Source: Oscillospiraceae bacterium (GTDB lineage Bacteria > Bacillota > Clostridia > Oscillospirales > Ruminococcaceae). From it: a stretch of DNA of 64,000 bases. The translations under genes and the position numbers were made by a program. The stretch is from contig JAFQMN010000003.1 in assembly GCA_017414435.1 (NCBI GenBank), positions 1 to 64,000 of the forward strand. The letters are read 5' to 3'. Positions 44,336 through 53,070 of the stretch are shown here, piece by piece (the stretch's first letter is position 1; each line of letters begins with the position of its first letter). The notes beneath the pieces are model-generated. The model was not told the origin of the DNA. It did not search any database and worked only from the letters and a program-made list of their open reading frames with translations.

Positions 44336-45298
44336 TCAAATTGAATTTATAAATTGTTCAACCTTTTCATCGTCAGCGTTGTTTGAATTTTTGTTGTTCA
44401 TCGCTTCTTTTAAATCCAAATCTACAATTTTGCCACTCAACTCGCCAATCATACGGTTTTTCCCTTTGTTTTTTAAAATAGTAACTGCTCTTATTCCCAT
44501 CTTACTTGCTATAATTCTATCTTTTGCACTAGGCGCTCCACCTCTTTGCACATAACCCAATACCGAACTCCTAACTGAAGTTTTTGTTTCTGCTGCAATT
44601 TTCTCGGCAATATTGTTTTTGTTTTTATATCCCTCCGCTACAATTATTAAAAAATATTCTTTGCCTTGCTCCTTTTTAAATTTAATCTTTTCAATCAGTT
44701 GTTTCTCTTGCTCTGTATCTCTGTTGGGTAAAAGCACAAAATCAGCCCCAGTAGCTAGAGCTGTATTCAATGCAATTTTACCCGATTCACGACCCATAAC
44801 TTCAACCACCATGCATCTGCCGTGAGACTTTACAGAATCCATTAAAAAATCTATCATTTTTGTAGCCGTATTTATTGCGGTATCAAAGCCTATTGTGTAA
44901 CCTGTAGAGGCAATATCATTATCTATAGTCCCAGGTATACCTATACATGGAACACCTAATTCTGCAAGTTTAACCGCTCCTCTAAAAGTACCATCTCCAC
45001 CAATAGTTATTAACCCGTCTAATGCTAACCTGTCGTATGTCTGTTTAGCTTTACACGGTCCTAAATCTGTTAAAAACTCCTCACACCTTGCCGTTTGCAA
45101 TACCGTTCCACCTAAATTTACTATCCCTGCAACTGAATCCATATCTAGCTTTTTAAAATTTCCACTAATTAAACCATTATACCCTTTTAAAAAGCCATAT
45201 ACGTCAATTTCATGTTTATCTGCTTCTTTCACAATTGCACGAATAGCCGCATTCATTCCTGGCGCATCTCCGCCGCTAGTTAAAACCCCAATTTTCAT
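44336..45298 (-). CDS. pfkA: ATP-dependent 6-phosphofructokinase
   Basis: It phosphorylates fructose 6-phosphate, the committed step of glycolysis. The 320-residue length fits the bacterial ATP enzyme. Motifs are GVLTSGGDAPGMNAAIRA, TIGGDGTFRGA (GGDG favours ATP over pyrophosphate), the catalytic PGTIDNDI loop, VVEVMGRESG and LGYVQRGGAPSAKDR. RBS TAGGAGT precedes the ATG. It lies 20 bp after the M16 peptidase gene. Confidence 0.96.
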   Translation of the reverse strand: MKIGVLTSGGDAPGMNAAIRAIVKEADKHEIDVYGFLKGYNGLISGNFKKLDMDSVAGIVNLGGTVLQTARCEEFLTDLGPCKAKQTYDRLALDGLITIGGDGTFRGAVKLAELGVPCIGIPGTIDNDIASTGYTIGFDTAINTATKMIDFLMDSVKSHGRCMVVEVMGRESGKIALNTALATGADFVLLPNRDTEQEKQLIEKIKFKKEQGKEYFLIIVAEGYKNKNNIAEKIAAETKTSVRSSVLGYVQRGGAPSAKDRIIASKMGIRAVTILKNKGKNRMIGELSGKIVDLDLKEAMNNKNSNNADDEKVEQFINSI

Positions 45299-45318
45299 AT
45301 AAAACTCCTACTCAATAT

Positions 45319-46605
45319 CTATTTTGCTTGCACAAAAGAAAGTACAGATCTTTCTTGTTTAAATCCTTCATATATAAGTTGTTCTGCATCTTTAAAAGAA
45401 ATATTTTCAACAAATTTAAAAACAAAATCCAAATCATATCCTGCTCTTGTTATATCAAGCAATAACAAAGCAAAATCATCCAAATCCTCTGTTGTTTTTA
45501 TAAGATGCGATAACAAACTTTTCTTGCAAAGTTCAAAATCTTCTTTATTAAGCCCATGCTCACGTTGCCGTTTAATCTCCTCTATTATCATATCATATAA
45601 TTTATCTGGTTCTGCCGTTTCCATAGAAATAAGTAAAGCAAGATAACCTGCTCCCCATATAACATCTGTGTCAAACGAATCCGTCACTAGTCCTTCTTTG
45701 TAAACCTCTTCATAAAACTTTGAAGCCCTGCCAAAAATCATGTCTAAAACAATTTTATACACAAATTGCCGCAAAAAATTTTCCTGTAAAGTGTATGCAT
45801 TTTCCTTAAAACCTATTTCTGCTAGTGTAATCGAAACAGGTAGAATTTTAGATATTCTGTGTGTTTTTACTGCAGCAGGTTCAATCTCATAATAAGTTTT
45901 TGCACTTGCGGTTTTGGTTTCAACTTTACAATCAGAAAGTAATTTGTCTACTAAATTAATTACTTGTTCTTCATCAAAATCCCCTACAATAGTTAATATC
46001 ATGTTATTCAAAGAATAGAAATTATTGTAACATGTGTAAAGCAATTCTGGCGTAATTGTGGCAATTGAATCTACAGTTCCCGCAATGTCGTTGGCAATTG
46101 GGTGCTTTTGATACATTGCAGAAGCAGCATTAAAAAACACTTGCCATGACGGACTATCTTCATACATTTTTATCTCTTGTGCAATAATTCCTTGTTCTTT
46201 CTTCACAGTTTCTTCAGTAAAGTATGGATGCATTACAAAGTTTAATAATATTTTTAAATTCTCTTCTAAATAACCTGCTCCAGAGAAAAGATAAGCTGTC
46301 TTTTCAAAATCTGTAAAAGCATTTGCACTTGCTCCAGTTTTAGCAAATAGTTCAAATGTGTCTGTTTTATCTTCATTTTCAAACATTTTATGTTCTAAAA
46401 AGTGCGCAATTCCCAGCGGTGTGTCTAAAAATCTGCCAGTTTTATCTATAAACCTGTTATTTGTCGAACCATAATTAACACCCAAAATCGCATAAGATGT
46501 TGAATAGCCTAAAGTTTTAAATACAATAATTTTAAGCCCAGTTCTATGTTGCACTTCAAAGTAGTTTTCATTTAATCTCTCAACTTTAATAATTCTCTTT
46601 TCCAT
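45319..46605 (-). CDS. M16 zinc peptidase, catalytic partner (YmfH-like)
   Basis: This 428-residue insulinase-family peptidase is predicted to be cytoplasmic. The inverted zinc motif HxxEH is present in LGIAHFLEHKMFE, with the following acidic residues near IAQEIKMYED as the third ligand region. Substrate-binding domains follow. ATG 46605 (MEKRIIK) is preferred, with AAGGTG 9 bp upstream; an ATG at 46629 lies within the partner gene. The pair resembles Bacillus YmfF-YmfH, a catalytic and non-catalytic couple with an undefined substrate. Confidence 0.88.
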   Translation of the reverse strand: MEKRIIKVERLNENYFEVQHRTGLKIIVFKTLGYSTSYAILGVNYGSTNNRFIDKTGRFLDTPLGIAHFLEHKMFENEDKTDTFELFAKTGASANAFTDFEKTAYLFSGAGYLEENLKILLNFVMHPYFTEETVKKEQGIIAQEIKMYEDSPSWQVFFNAASAMYQKHPIANDIAGTVDSIATITPELLYTCYNNFYSLNNMILTIVGDFDEEQVINLVDKLLSDCKVETKTASAKTYYEIEPAAVKTHRISKILPVSITLAEIGFKENAYTLQENFLRQFVYKIVLDMIFGRASKFYEEVYKEGLVTDSFDTDVIWGAGYLALLISMETAEPDKLYDMIIEEIKRQREHGLNKEDFELCKKSLLSHLIKTTEDLDDFALLLLDITRAGYDLDFVFKFVENISFKDAEQLIYEGFKQERSVLSFVQAK

Positions 46606-46606
46606 A

Positions 46607-47851
46607 TCAATTAACACCTTCAAGCACATATTTTGTAGTCATTATAAATTTTCTAGCTTGTTCAACAATGCTTTGTTTATCCACTTTATCTACCATATTG
46701 CAGAAATCTTCTGGTGATATTGGATTATCTTCAAAAATTCTAGTTTCATACCACATGGTAAGATAATCTAGTGAATCTGTTAATATTTTCAACCTGTTTT
46801 TGTAATCTAATTTGGCTTTACTAACATCTTCTTCAGAAAACTCCCCATTTTGCATACTTTTAAATTCCCTTATAATTGCTTCACTAGCTTGCTCTAAATT
46901 CTGTTTATCTACCCCAGAATTAACTGTTAATCCTCCAGTAAAATTATCATATTCTGCACCGCAATAATAACAAAGCTTTAATTTTTCCCGTACATTGCAG
47001 AACAATTTTGAAACCGCTGATCCACCATATATATTATTTAAGATACATGTTTGAGCAATATTATCTTCAATAAAATCAATAGGCTTTATAAACCCAATTG
47101 TAAGTTTAGCCTGTTCAACCTCCATCTTATCTATAACATATTTCTCTTCTTTTCTAAAGTCATATGCGCTTAATTTTTTTTGAATTCTTTTTTTACTGGT
47201 AATCTTACCAAAGCCCTTTGCTAACACTTCTTGCACAATAAAATTGCATTGTTCATCCCCAATAGATATTATTTCAATTTGCGCTGCTTCTAAAATGCGG
47301 TAATAAGCTTCTGTCACTTCTTTTTCCAAAAGTTTATTAACTCCTTCAAGTGTTCCCTTTGGATCTAAAGCACATACCGTACTTTCAAACATTATCTCTT
47401 TGCATCTTTTTTTTGCATACAAAACTTTATCACTAAAATCCGCCTTAATAGAATCACAAAGCTCTTGCTTCTTTCCTTCAAGTTCAATCTTTTCATCGGT
47501 CAACTGGTTTGTAATGCAAGCAAAGAGTAGTTCTACTGCTGTTTTAGCAATATTTTCATTACCCATAGTATACCTATTTTTTATATACTGCACACCAATA
47601 CTTACATCCTGACACCCCGCAAACTTTTTAACTTCTACAAAAATAGAAGCATCATAAAGCGCTTTTAACTTTTTATTAAATTCTGCTAGTTTTAGTTTAC
47701 TTTTAAATACTGATGTAACAATAGCATTTGCACTAACATTCTTCTCATTTAGTGGTAAAATAAAATGAATTGTTACTACATTGTTTTTAAATTTGTTGTC
47801 AACTATGCTATTAAAAAAAATACCTTCTTGCAACTTTGTTCTTACTACCAT
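46607..47851 (-). CDS. M16-family protein, non-catalytic partner (YmfF-like)
   Basis: This 414-residue M16-fold protein lacks the HxxEH zinc motif at the expected place (SANAIVTSVFKSKLKLAEF). It retains the fold elements VKKFAGCQDVSIGVQYIKNRY and the C-terminal domain LNNIYGGSAVSKLFCNVREKLKLCYYCGAEYDNF, which carries the R/Y substrate-binding pattern. It would form a heterodimer with the adjacent catalytic protein. RBS AAAGGAG. It is first in the operon leading to pfkA. Confidence 0.86.
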   Translation of the reverse strand: MVVRTKLQEGIFFNSIVDNKFKNNVVTIHFILPLNEKNVSANAIVTSVFKSKLKLAEFNKKLKALYDASIFVEVKKFAGCQDVSIGVQYIKNRYTMGNENIAKTAVELLFACITNQLTDEKIELEGKKQELCDSIKADFSDKVLYAKKRCKEIMFESTVCALDPKGTLEGVNKLLEKEVTEAYYRILEAAQIEIISIGDEQCNFIVQEVLAKGFGKITSKKRIQKKLSAYDFRKEEKYVIDKMEVEQAKLTIGFIKPIDFIEDNIAQTCILNNIYGGSAVSKLFCNVREKLKLCYYCGAEYDNFTGGLTVNSGVDKQNLEQASEAIIREFKSMQNGEFSEEDVSKAKLDYKNRLKILTDSLDYLTMWYETRIFEDNPISPEDFCNMVDKVDKQSIVEQARKFIMTTKYVLEGVN

Positions 47852-47884
47852 TCACTCGCTTCTCCTTTATTATAATTAAATTAA

Positions 47885-47913
47885 CTGACAAATTAACAAT
47901 TTTATGATATAAT
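47885..47913 (+). promoter_or_regulatory. Promoter for the membrane protein gene
   Basis: CTGACA (47885-47890) and TATAAT (47908-47913) are separated by 17 bp, 40 bp before the favoured ATG at 47954. Confidence 0.6.
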
Positions 47914-47953
47914 AAAATCTATATTATAATAATTGAAAGGATGTTTGCTCAAC

Positions 47954-48901
47954 ATGTTAAAAATAAAAAATAAATTAAAACAATCTTTGCTTTTCTATTA
48001 TACCATTCCTACCATAATATTACTTTTTATTATTATAACACGATGTTACTTAATATTCAACTGTGTCGACCACACTACAGGATTTTACATACAACCAAAT
48101 TTTATTACACATTTATTTGATTACACAGTAATATTAATAGCAATGGGTGGGATAATCTACTCTTTTTTCGGCTCTCCAGAAAATGATAATTCTTCAAAAA
48201 TTATATTATCTCGTCGGCAAAATGTCACACTAGGTATTGTTTCTTTAATTGTTGGTATTTTTTTAATATATACATTTTTTATCACAAATAAAAATAGTCA
48301 ACCTATTTCATTCATACCACTTGGCATCCAAAACCAATCGGCATTTTTTACCAAATTTAAGAACTACACTACTTATATTATGCCATATATATGTTTAATT
48401 TCTGCAATTGTAATGTTAATTCAAGCATTTGCATTAATTTTAAACACACAGATAAAGTTTTTATCTTCGGGCATTTTTAAAGCCTTATACCTGTTCCCCA
48501 TAACATGGCTAACTTTTACAATTATGCGCATAGTGTTAGCATATACCACAATCTTTTTCATTAGCGAACACATTTTAGAGGTACTAGCTCTAATCTTTAT
48601 TTTACGAACATTTTTCTCTCAAGCAGAAATTATAACATTCGGGCAAGTAAATCAATTTTTATTAAAATCGTGTAAAGTCTCGGCACTCTTTAGCACAATC
48701 TTTTGCATTGCTGCTACTTTACCATTATGTTTATTAAAAATTTATAACCCCTCACTTTTATATTTCAATAAAAACCTATATTACAATAATTTGCTTTTAC
48801 TTATAAGTGTTTTTGGTATATATAATCTTGTAATATACATAATGCTTATTACAAAAACCAACTCTTCGCAAGAAAATATTGAAAACCCTGTTGCAAACTA
48901 A
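47954..48901 (+). CDS. Multi-pass membrane protein of unknown function
   Basis: This protein of about 315 residues has roughly seven or eight hydrophobic helices and short polar loops, very rich in Ile, Leu and Phe. I do not recognise a family. The Lys-rich start KIKNKLKQ suggests a cytoplasmic N-terminus. A TTG at 47933 is in frame, but AAAGGA at 47936-47941 points to the ATG at 47954. It is divergent from the M16 operon and is followed by a secreted protein with its own promoter. Confidence 0.7.
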   Translation: MLKIKNKLKQSLLFYYTIPTIILLFIIITRCYLIFNCVDHTTGFYIQPNFITHLFDYTVILIAMGGIIYSFFGSPENDNSSKIILSRRQNVTLGIVSLIVGIFLIYTFFITNKNSQPISFIPLGIQNQSAFFTKFKNYTTYIMPYICLISAIVMLIQAFALILNTQIKFLSSGIFKALYLFPITWLTFTIMRIVLAYTTIFFISEHILEVLALIFILRTFFSQAEIITFGQVNQFLLKSCKVSALFSTIFCIAATLPLCLLKIYNPSLLYFNKNLYYNNLLLLISVFGIYNLVIYIMLITKTNSSQENIENPVAN

Positions 48902-48918
48902 TCAATTTATGATATAAT
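48891..48918 (+). promoter_or_regulatory. Promoter for the secreted protein gene
   Basis: TTGCAA (48891-48896) overlaps the end of the preceding gene and is 16 bp from TATAAT (48913-48918). An 82-bp AT-rich leader separates it from the ATG. Confidence 0.55.
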
Positions 48919-49000
48919 ATATAATTCTTATAAATATTTAAGCTACTGTATATTTATAAACATTATCAAATATATAAATATAAAGAAATGGAGAAGTAAT

Positions 49001-50050
49001 ATGTTTAATAATAGTAATTGTAAAAAAATCATCAACACAGCTATTGCTGTTGCGTTAACATTTAACGCATTTAATTTGGCATCAAAATGTCAATCTATAC
49101 CAGATGCCCAGGCAATTGAACTTGCTAAATTGGCTCACGAAAGGGCACAAGCTGTTTGGGCACAATACGAAGAAGATTCAAAAAAAGCTGGTAAAACTGC
49201 TCAATGCAAATCTTTTGATGATATTACCGCAATTTTAAATAAATATTGCCCATATAACAGCGAAGTTCCAAAAATAGTTAAGCATAAAAAATTTGAAGAA
49301 TTAAAAGTAGGTAAAAAGGTTTTATATCGTGGCATTGCTGGAATATCAGACAGCAAGGTAGACAAATTATCTGCCGAAACAAAAAATGGGAAATTTAGAG
49401 ATGGTGAAGAAAACAGCGGAGTGTTTGCCTCTACATATAAAAAAGTAACTGATCTCCCTCTTGTATATCTGCCTCAAGTGGCAGCAGAAAACTATGCAGT
49501 GGTTGGCCAATATTTTAACACTCCTGCAGGCGCTCGGCAATTTGAAGCTAGGCACACGTTTTGCATAAAATTATTTGGGTCTAATTACCAAAGCATGAGC
49601 CCAATAGAGTTACTTAATCGCTATAATGAGCTTGTAAAAAAAGAAGGTAAAGAAAAGCTTTCTAAACTATTTGGCGATATCTTCAAAGAGGTAGAAAAAA
49701 CTTACGATGTCTCTTGGTATCAACCACCTAAAGAACCTTCTACAGGTAGAATATTAAGTTTCTTCTATGATCCTTCAAAAGCTAAAATCTTGTATGATGG
49801 CATTAAAATAGGAAAAAAATACCAGGAATTATATCCTCCAATGCTTGATTCGAATGGTGCCGTAAAATTTAAAGATGACAAAACTACTTTCTTAAGCTTA
49901 CAACCGATAGATGTAAATATCCATTTATATGGTGCTAAATTAATTGCTCAGTTGCTGGGTTATGATGCCGCAGAAACCGATGACTGGCAATATCAGATAT
50001 TCAACACTGGCATCCTTACATTCGATGAACAAGATGAAATTATAAAATAA
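49001..50050 (+). CDS. Secreted protein with possible ADP-ribosyltransferase-like core
   Basis: This 349-residue protein has a signal peptide (basic residues then hydrophobic 12-27, cut near SKCQS). I do not recognise the family with confidence. The segment VLYRGI (Arg110), followed about 30 residues later by SGVFASTYK (Ser144-Thr145), resembles the Arg and Ser-Thr-Ser positions of R-S-E ADP-ribosyltransferases, but no ExE motif is clear; the nearest acidic spots are ETDDW and FDEQDE. A Lys/Glu-rich helical region spans about 200-232. RBS GGAGAAG and a following terminator show a monocistronic gene. It could be an exported effector; other folds are equally possible. Confidence 0.6.
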   Translation: MFNNSNCKKIINTAIAVALTFNAFNLASKCQSIPDAQAIELAKLAHERAQAVWAQYEEDSKKAGKTAQCKSFDDITAILNKYCPYNSEVPKIVKHKKFEELKVGKKVLYRGIAGISDSKVDKLSAETKNGKFRDGEENSGVFASTYKKVTDLPLVYLPQVAAENYAVVGQYFNTPAGARQFEARHTFCIKLFGSNYQSMSPIELLNRYNELVKKEGKEKLSKLFGDIFKEVEKTYDVSWYQPPKEPSTGRILSFFYDPSKAKILYDGIKIGKKYQELYPPMLDSNGAVKFKDDKTTFLSLQPIDVNIHLYGAKLIAQLLGYDAAETDDWQYQIFNTGILTFDEQDEIIK

Positions 50051-50084
50051 GATGAGATATAGAATAAATTTTTATTAATTCACT

Positions 50085-50117
50085 AAAAAATACTCTAACT
50101 AAAGCTAGAGTATTTTT
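50085..50117. terminator. Bidirectional Rho-independent terminator
   Basis: AAAAAATACTCTA (50085-50097) pairs with TAGAGTATTTTTT around an 8-nt loop. It lies between the convergent secreted protein gene and mltG and can stop both transcripts. Confidence 0.85.
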
Positions 50118-50157
50118 TGTATTGTGTTTAAAATCATTCTGCAGAAATTTGTATATA

Positions 50158-51195
50158 TTAATTAACCGCCTTAACTTTTTTTATATTCTCGTTATGCTCT
50201 GCTAATGTTTTTGCCCAATAATAATTATCGTTTTTATCGGTTACAAAATAAAAATAATCACTCTTTTCTGGCTGTAACACTGCATCAATCGCCACCATGC
50301 TAGGATTGCATATAGGCCCTGCTGGTAATCCTATACATTTATAGGTGTCATAAGCATCATATATTTCTTGGTTTTCATAAGCAAGGTATGGTTTAATATT
50401 TCTTTCAACATAATCAATTGTAACATCCGAGTTCAATCTTAAAAATTCTGACTGATTATTCAACCTATTAATAAATACTCCGGCAACCTTCGCGGAATTT
50501 GCTCCGCTGCCTTCTTCTTTTTGTACAATCGATGCTAAAATTATCAGTTCGTCTAAAGAGAACCCAGATTTAGATATTTTGTCTTTAATTTCAACTGTAA
50601 CTTTTCTATCAAAATTTTCTAATAATTTTTTAGCAACATTTATCGGCGCTTCTCCTTTATAAAATTCATAAGTATCCGGAAAAAGATATCCCTCACATTT
50701 ATTAACTCTTAAATTGTTTTTTGGCACTTCTTTTAAAAACCAAAAATCAAAGTCTTCTTTTTCTAACACATTCAAAAATTCATCTGCTGAACAAACTCCA
50801 TTTTTTTCTAATTCTGCTGCAATTTCTCTAGTGGTAAAACCATCTTTAAAAGTTACAGTAACCGTCTCAATCTGTGGAGAAACCAGCCTTCTTATAATTG
50901 AATTATAAGACATTGCCGACCCAAATGAAAACTTTCCGGTTTTATATTCTGCTGTAATCCCTTTTAATTTTCTATAAAGCTTCTGGTACAGCAAAAATTC
51001 ATTTTTATGCTTTATAACTTTCTGTTCTTTTAAAGCTTTTGCCACACATTTTGGCCTAGTATCGGTTATCTCTACAACAATATCATCAACGCCACTTCTT
51101 AAACCTAAAAAATCTGTTCCCATAGATATTACACTATACGCTATAAAAGCAGAAAGCGATAATATAATAACTAAAGGTTTCCATTTTTTCTGCAC
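50158..51195 (-). CDS. mltG: Endolytic transglycosylase MltG
   Basis: MltG cuts nascent glycan strands during cell wall synthesis. The 345-residue protein has one N-terminal membrane anchor (about 7-27), a LysM-like region and the YceG catalytic domain: CEGYLFPDTYEF, LIILASIVQKEEGSG (catalytic Glu), VAGVFINRLN, LNSDVTIDYV and IGLPAGPICNPSMVAIDAVLQP. The start is GTG with GAGATG upstream. It is last in the valS operon. Confidence 0.93.
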   Translation of the reverse strand: MQKKWKPLVIILSLSAFIAYSVISMGTDFLGLRSGVDDIVVEITDTRPKCVAKALKEQKVIKHKNEFLLYQKLYRKLKGITAEYKTGKFSFGSAMSYNSIIRRLVSPQIETVTVTFKDGFTTREIAAELEKNGVCSADEFLNVLEKEDFDFWFLKEVPKNNLRVNKCEGYLFPDTYEFYKGEAPINVAKKLLENFDRKVTVEIKDKISKSGFSLDELIILASIVQKEEGSGANSAKVAGVFINRLNNQSEFLRLNSDVTIDYVERNIKPYLAYENQEIYDAYDTYKCIGLPAGPICNPSMVAIDAVLQPEKSDYFYFVTDKNDNYYWAKTLAEHNENIKKVKAVN

Positions 51196-51232
51196 TTAAC
51201 AACATCTCTCTTCTAATTTTAATTTTGCTCAT

Positions 51233-51856
51233 TTACCTTTCAATTATTTTCGTGAACTTCTCACTTATTAAGTAATCCACTTTCTGGTCAAAACGCTCTT
51301 TAGGTAAAGCTCTTTGCATAAAGGCGCTATAAGTTAGCCCCACCTTGCACCCCTTATAGCTAGCTAAAAAACGATCATAATAGCCTGAGCCATAACCTAT
51401 TCTATGCCCACGATAATCGAACACCAAGCCCGGCACAATACAAATGCTACGCTCATCACCAATAATTAATTTATTTTCATAAGGCTCTCCAAAACCGTAT
51501 TCATTTATCTTTATATCTTGATAAGAATTTATTGCATAAAATTGCATTGAATAATTTGAATTATTACATTTAGGAATTGCAATTAATTTATTATCTTCCC
51601 AAGCTTTCTCCATAATCTTCTTTGTGCTCACTTCAATGTCATTAGAAAAATAGCACAAAATAACACTAGTTTCTTTATACTCTTTAAGAGAGCATAACCG
51701 TTGAACCATTATCTTTTCCATATGCTCTTTTTCTGCCACACTTATTTTTGCGCGTGCCTCTTTTGCTAATGTCCTTATCTTTTGCTTACACTCTCCCACA
51801 TTATCGTGTATTAATGTTTTCTCTATATCTATTTTTAATTTCTCCAACATTCTCAC
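51233..51856 (-). CDS. 5-formyltetrahydrofolate cyclo-ligase
   Basis: It converts 5-formyl-THF to 5,10-methenyl-THF using ATP and so returns storage folate to the active pool. Motifs include VILCYFSNDIEVST, IAIPKCN, and VPGLVFDYRGHRIGYGSGYYDRFLA, the ATP and folate site. The start is GTG 51856 or ATG 51850; both lie close to the AAGGTGA RBS. It shares an operon with thyX, which consumes a related folate, so a common role in thymidylate supply is likely. Confidence 0.92.
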   Translation of the reverse strand: MRMLEKLKIDIEKTLIHDNVGECKQKIRTLAKEARAKISVAEKEHMEKIMVQRLCSLKEYKETSVILCYFSNDIEVSTKKIMEKAWEDNKLIAIPKCNNSNYSMQFYAINSYQDIKINEYGFGEPYENKLIIGDERSICIVPGLVFDYRGHRIGYGSGYYDRFLASYKGCKVGLTYSAFMQRALPKERFDQKVDYLISEKFTKIIER

Positions 51857-51861
51857 CTTTT

Positions 51862-52374
51862 TTATTTTATTTTTACCAAAAGACCAACCAATGTGTTTGC
51901 AAACTCCAAAGCTGCTTCCATATTTTTGCCTGTAACAATATTCCCATCAACAACCACATTACTGTTTACCACTTTGGCACCCAATAGCTCCTCTTCCATA
52001 CCCGGAAAGCAAACCGCCTGCCGTTCATAAAGCATATCTTGCTCACCTAATATTGTTGGTGCCGCACAGATAGCCGCAATATAAATTCCGTTATTGTTGG
52101 CATAATGCAACATTTCAATTACTTTTTTTGATTTTTTTAAATTATAAACTCCTGGCATTCCTCCGGGCAACACTATCATTTCAATATTATTGTCCATAGC
52201 AAGCTCACATATATCAATATCCGCTTGCACTACAATATTATGAGCCCCCACTAACGTTTTAGAGCCAACTCCCACCGTTAATACTTCCACTTTAGCTCTT
52301 CTTAAAACGTCCACTATTGTAATTGCTTCAACTTCTTCAAAACCATCTGCTAAAAACACATAAACTATCTTCAC
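51862..52374 (-). CDS. DJ-1/PfpI family protein
   Basis: This 170-residue protein of the DJ-1 superfamily begins MKIVYVFLADGFEEVEAITIVDVLRRA. The nucleophilic cysteine lies in YIAAICAAPTILGE and the conserved glutamate in GFEEVE. Members of the YajL/ThiJ branch have been linked to glyoxalase or deglycase activity and stress resistance. The start is GTG, overlapping the tmk stop by 4 bp (GTGA). Confidence 0.9.
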   Translation of the reverse strand: MKIVYVFLADGFEEVEAITIVDVLRRAKVEVLTVGVGSKTLVGAHNIVVQADIDICELAMDNNIEMIVLPGGMPGVYNLKKSKKVIEMLHYANNNGIYIAAICAAPTILGEQDMLYERQAVCFPGMEEELLGAKVVNSNVVVDGNIVTGKNMEAALEFANTLVGLLVKIK

Positions 52375-53048
52375 TCACCTGCTTCCTTTACCCACTTTAA
52401 AACATTTTTTAAAATATCTGCTGAAATTTCCTCCATTAACTTAATTTTACCCGCTTCAAAGCATTTTAATACCTTCCAACCTAGTTTCTCTGCTGCATAC
52501 ATAGCAGATTTTCTGCATAATTTTAAATACTCCATATTCTTTTCATGCAGATCCCTGCTGTTGCATTCATTCCCATAACGCTTAGTTAATAATTTAGCAC
52601 TAATCTCTGGATCAACATCTAAATAAAGAACCAAATCTGGTTTTGGTAATTTAAATTTATTGTATTCAAAGTCATAAAGCCATTCTAAAAACACATCCCA
52701 TTCTGAATCTTTTAACTTTGCCATCTGGTAAACAATATTAGATGTGGTGTAGCGGTCTGCAATAATAAATGCTTCTTGCTGGTAAGTAGTTTTCCACTTT
52801 AAATTATAGCTTGCATATCTATCCACTGTATAAAACGTTGAGGCAACATAAGGGCTAACAGCATTCACATCTTGCCCAAACTGACCATTTAAGTACATTT
52901 TAATCAATTCACTTGATTTTTCTGTATAGTCTGGAAAAGAAATTTTGCAAGTTTTTTGCCCTAAATTATTCAATTTTTCCTGCAAAAGTTCCGCTTGAGT
53001 TGCTTTGCCGCTTCCGTCCAACCCTTCTAGCACAATTAACTTTTTCAC
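52371..53048 (-). CDS. tmk: Thymidylate kinase
   Basis: It phosphorylates dTMP to dTDP. The P-loop reads LEGLDGSGKATQAELL, with Ala where GKTT is usual. The DRY motif appears as IIADRYTTSNIVYQMA, and the lid region contains RYGNECNSRDLHEK. The 225-residue length is normal. The start is GTG with AAAGGGGA upstream. Occurrence in one operon with thyX fits successive steps of dTTP synthesis. Confidence 0.9.
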   Translation of the reverse strand: MKKLIVLEGLDGSGKATQAELLQEKLNNLGQKTCKISFPDYTEKSSELIKMYLNGQFGQDVNAVSPYVASTFYTVDRYASYNLKWKTTYQQEAFIIADRYTTSNIVYQMAKLKDSEWDVFLEWLYDFEYNKFKLPKPDLVLYLDVDPEISAKLLTKRYGNECNSRDLHEKNMEYLKLCRKSAMYAAEKLGWKVLKCFEAGKIKLMEEISADILKNVLKWVKEAGE

Positions 53049-53070
53049 AAAATTAATCCCCTTTGCAAAT

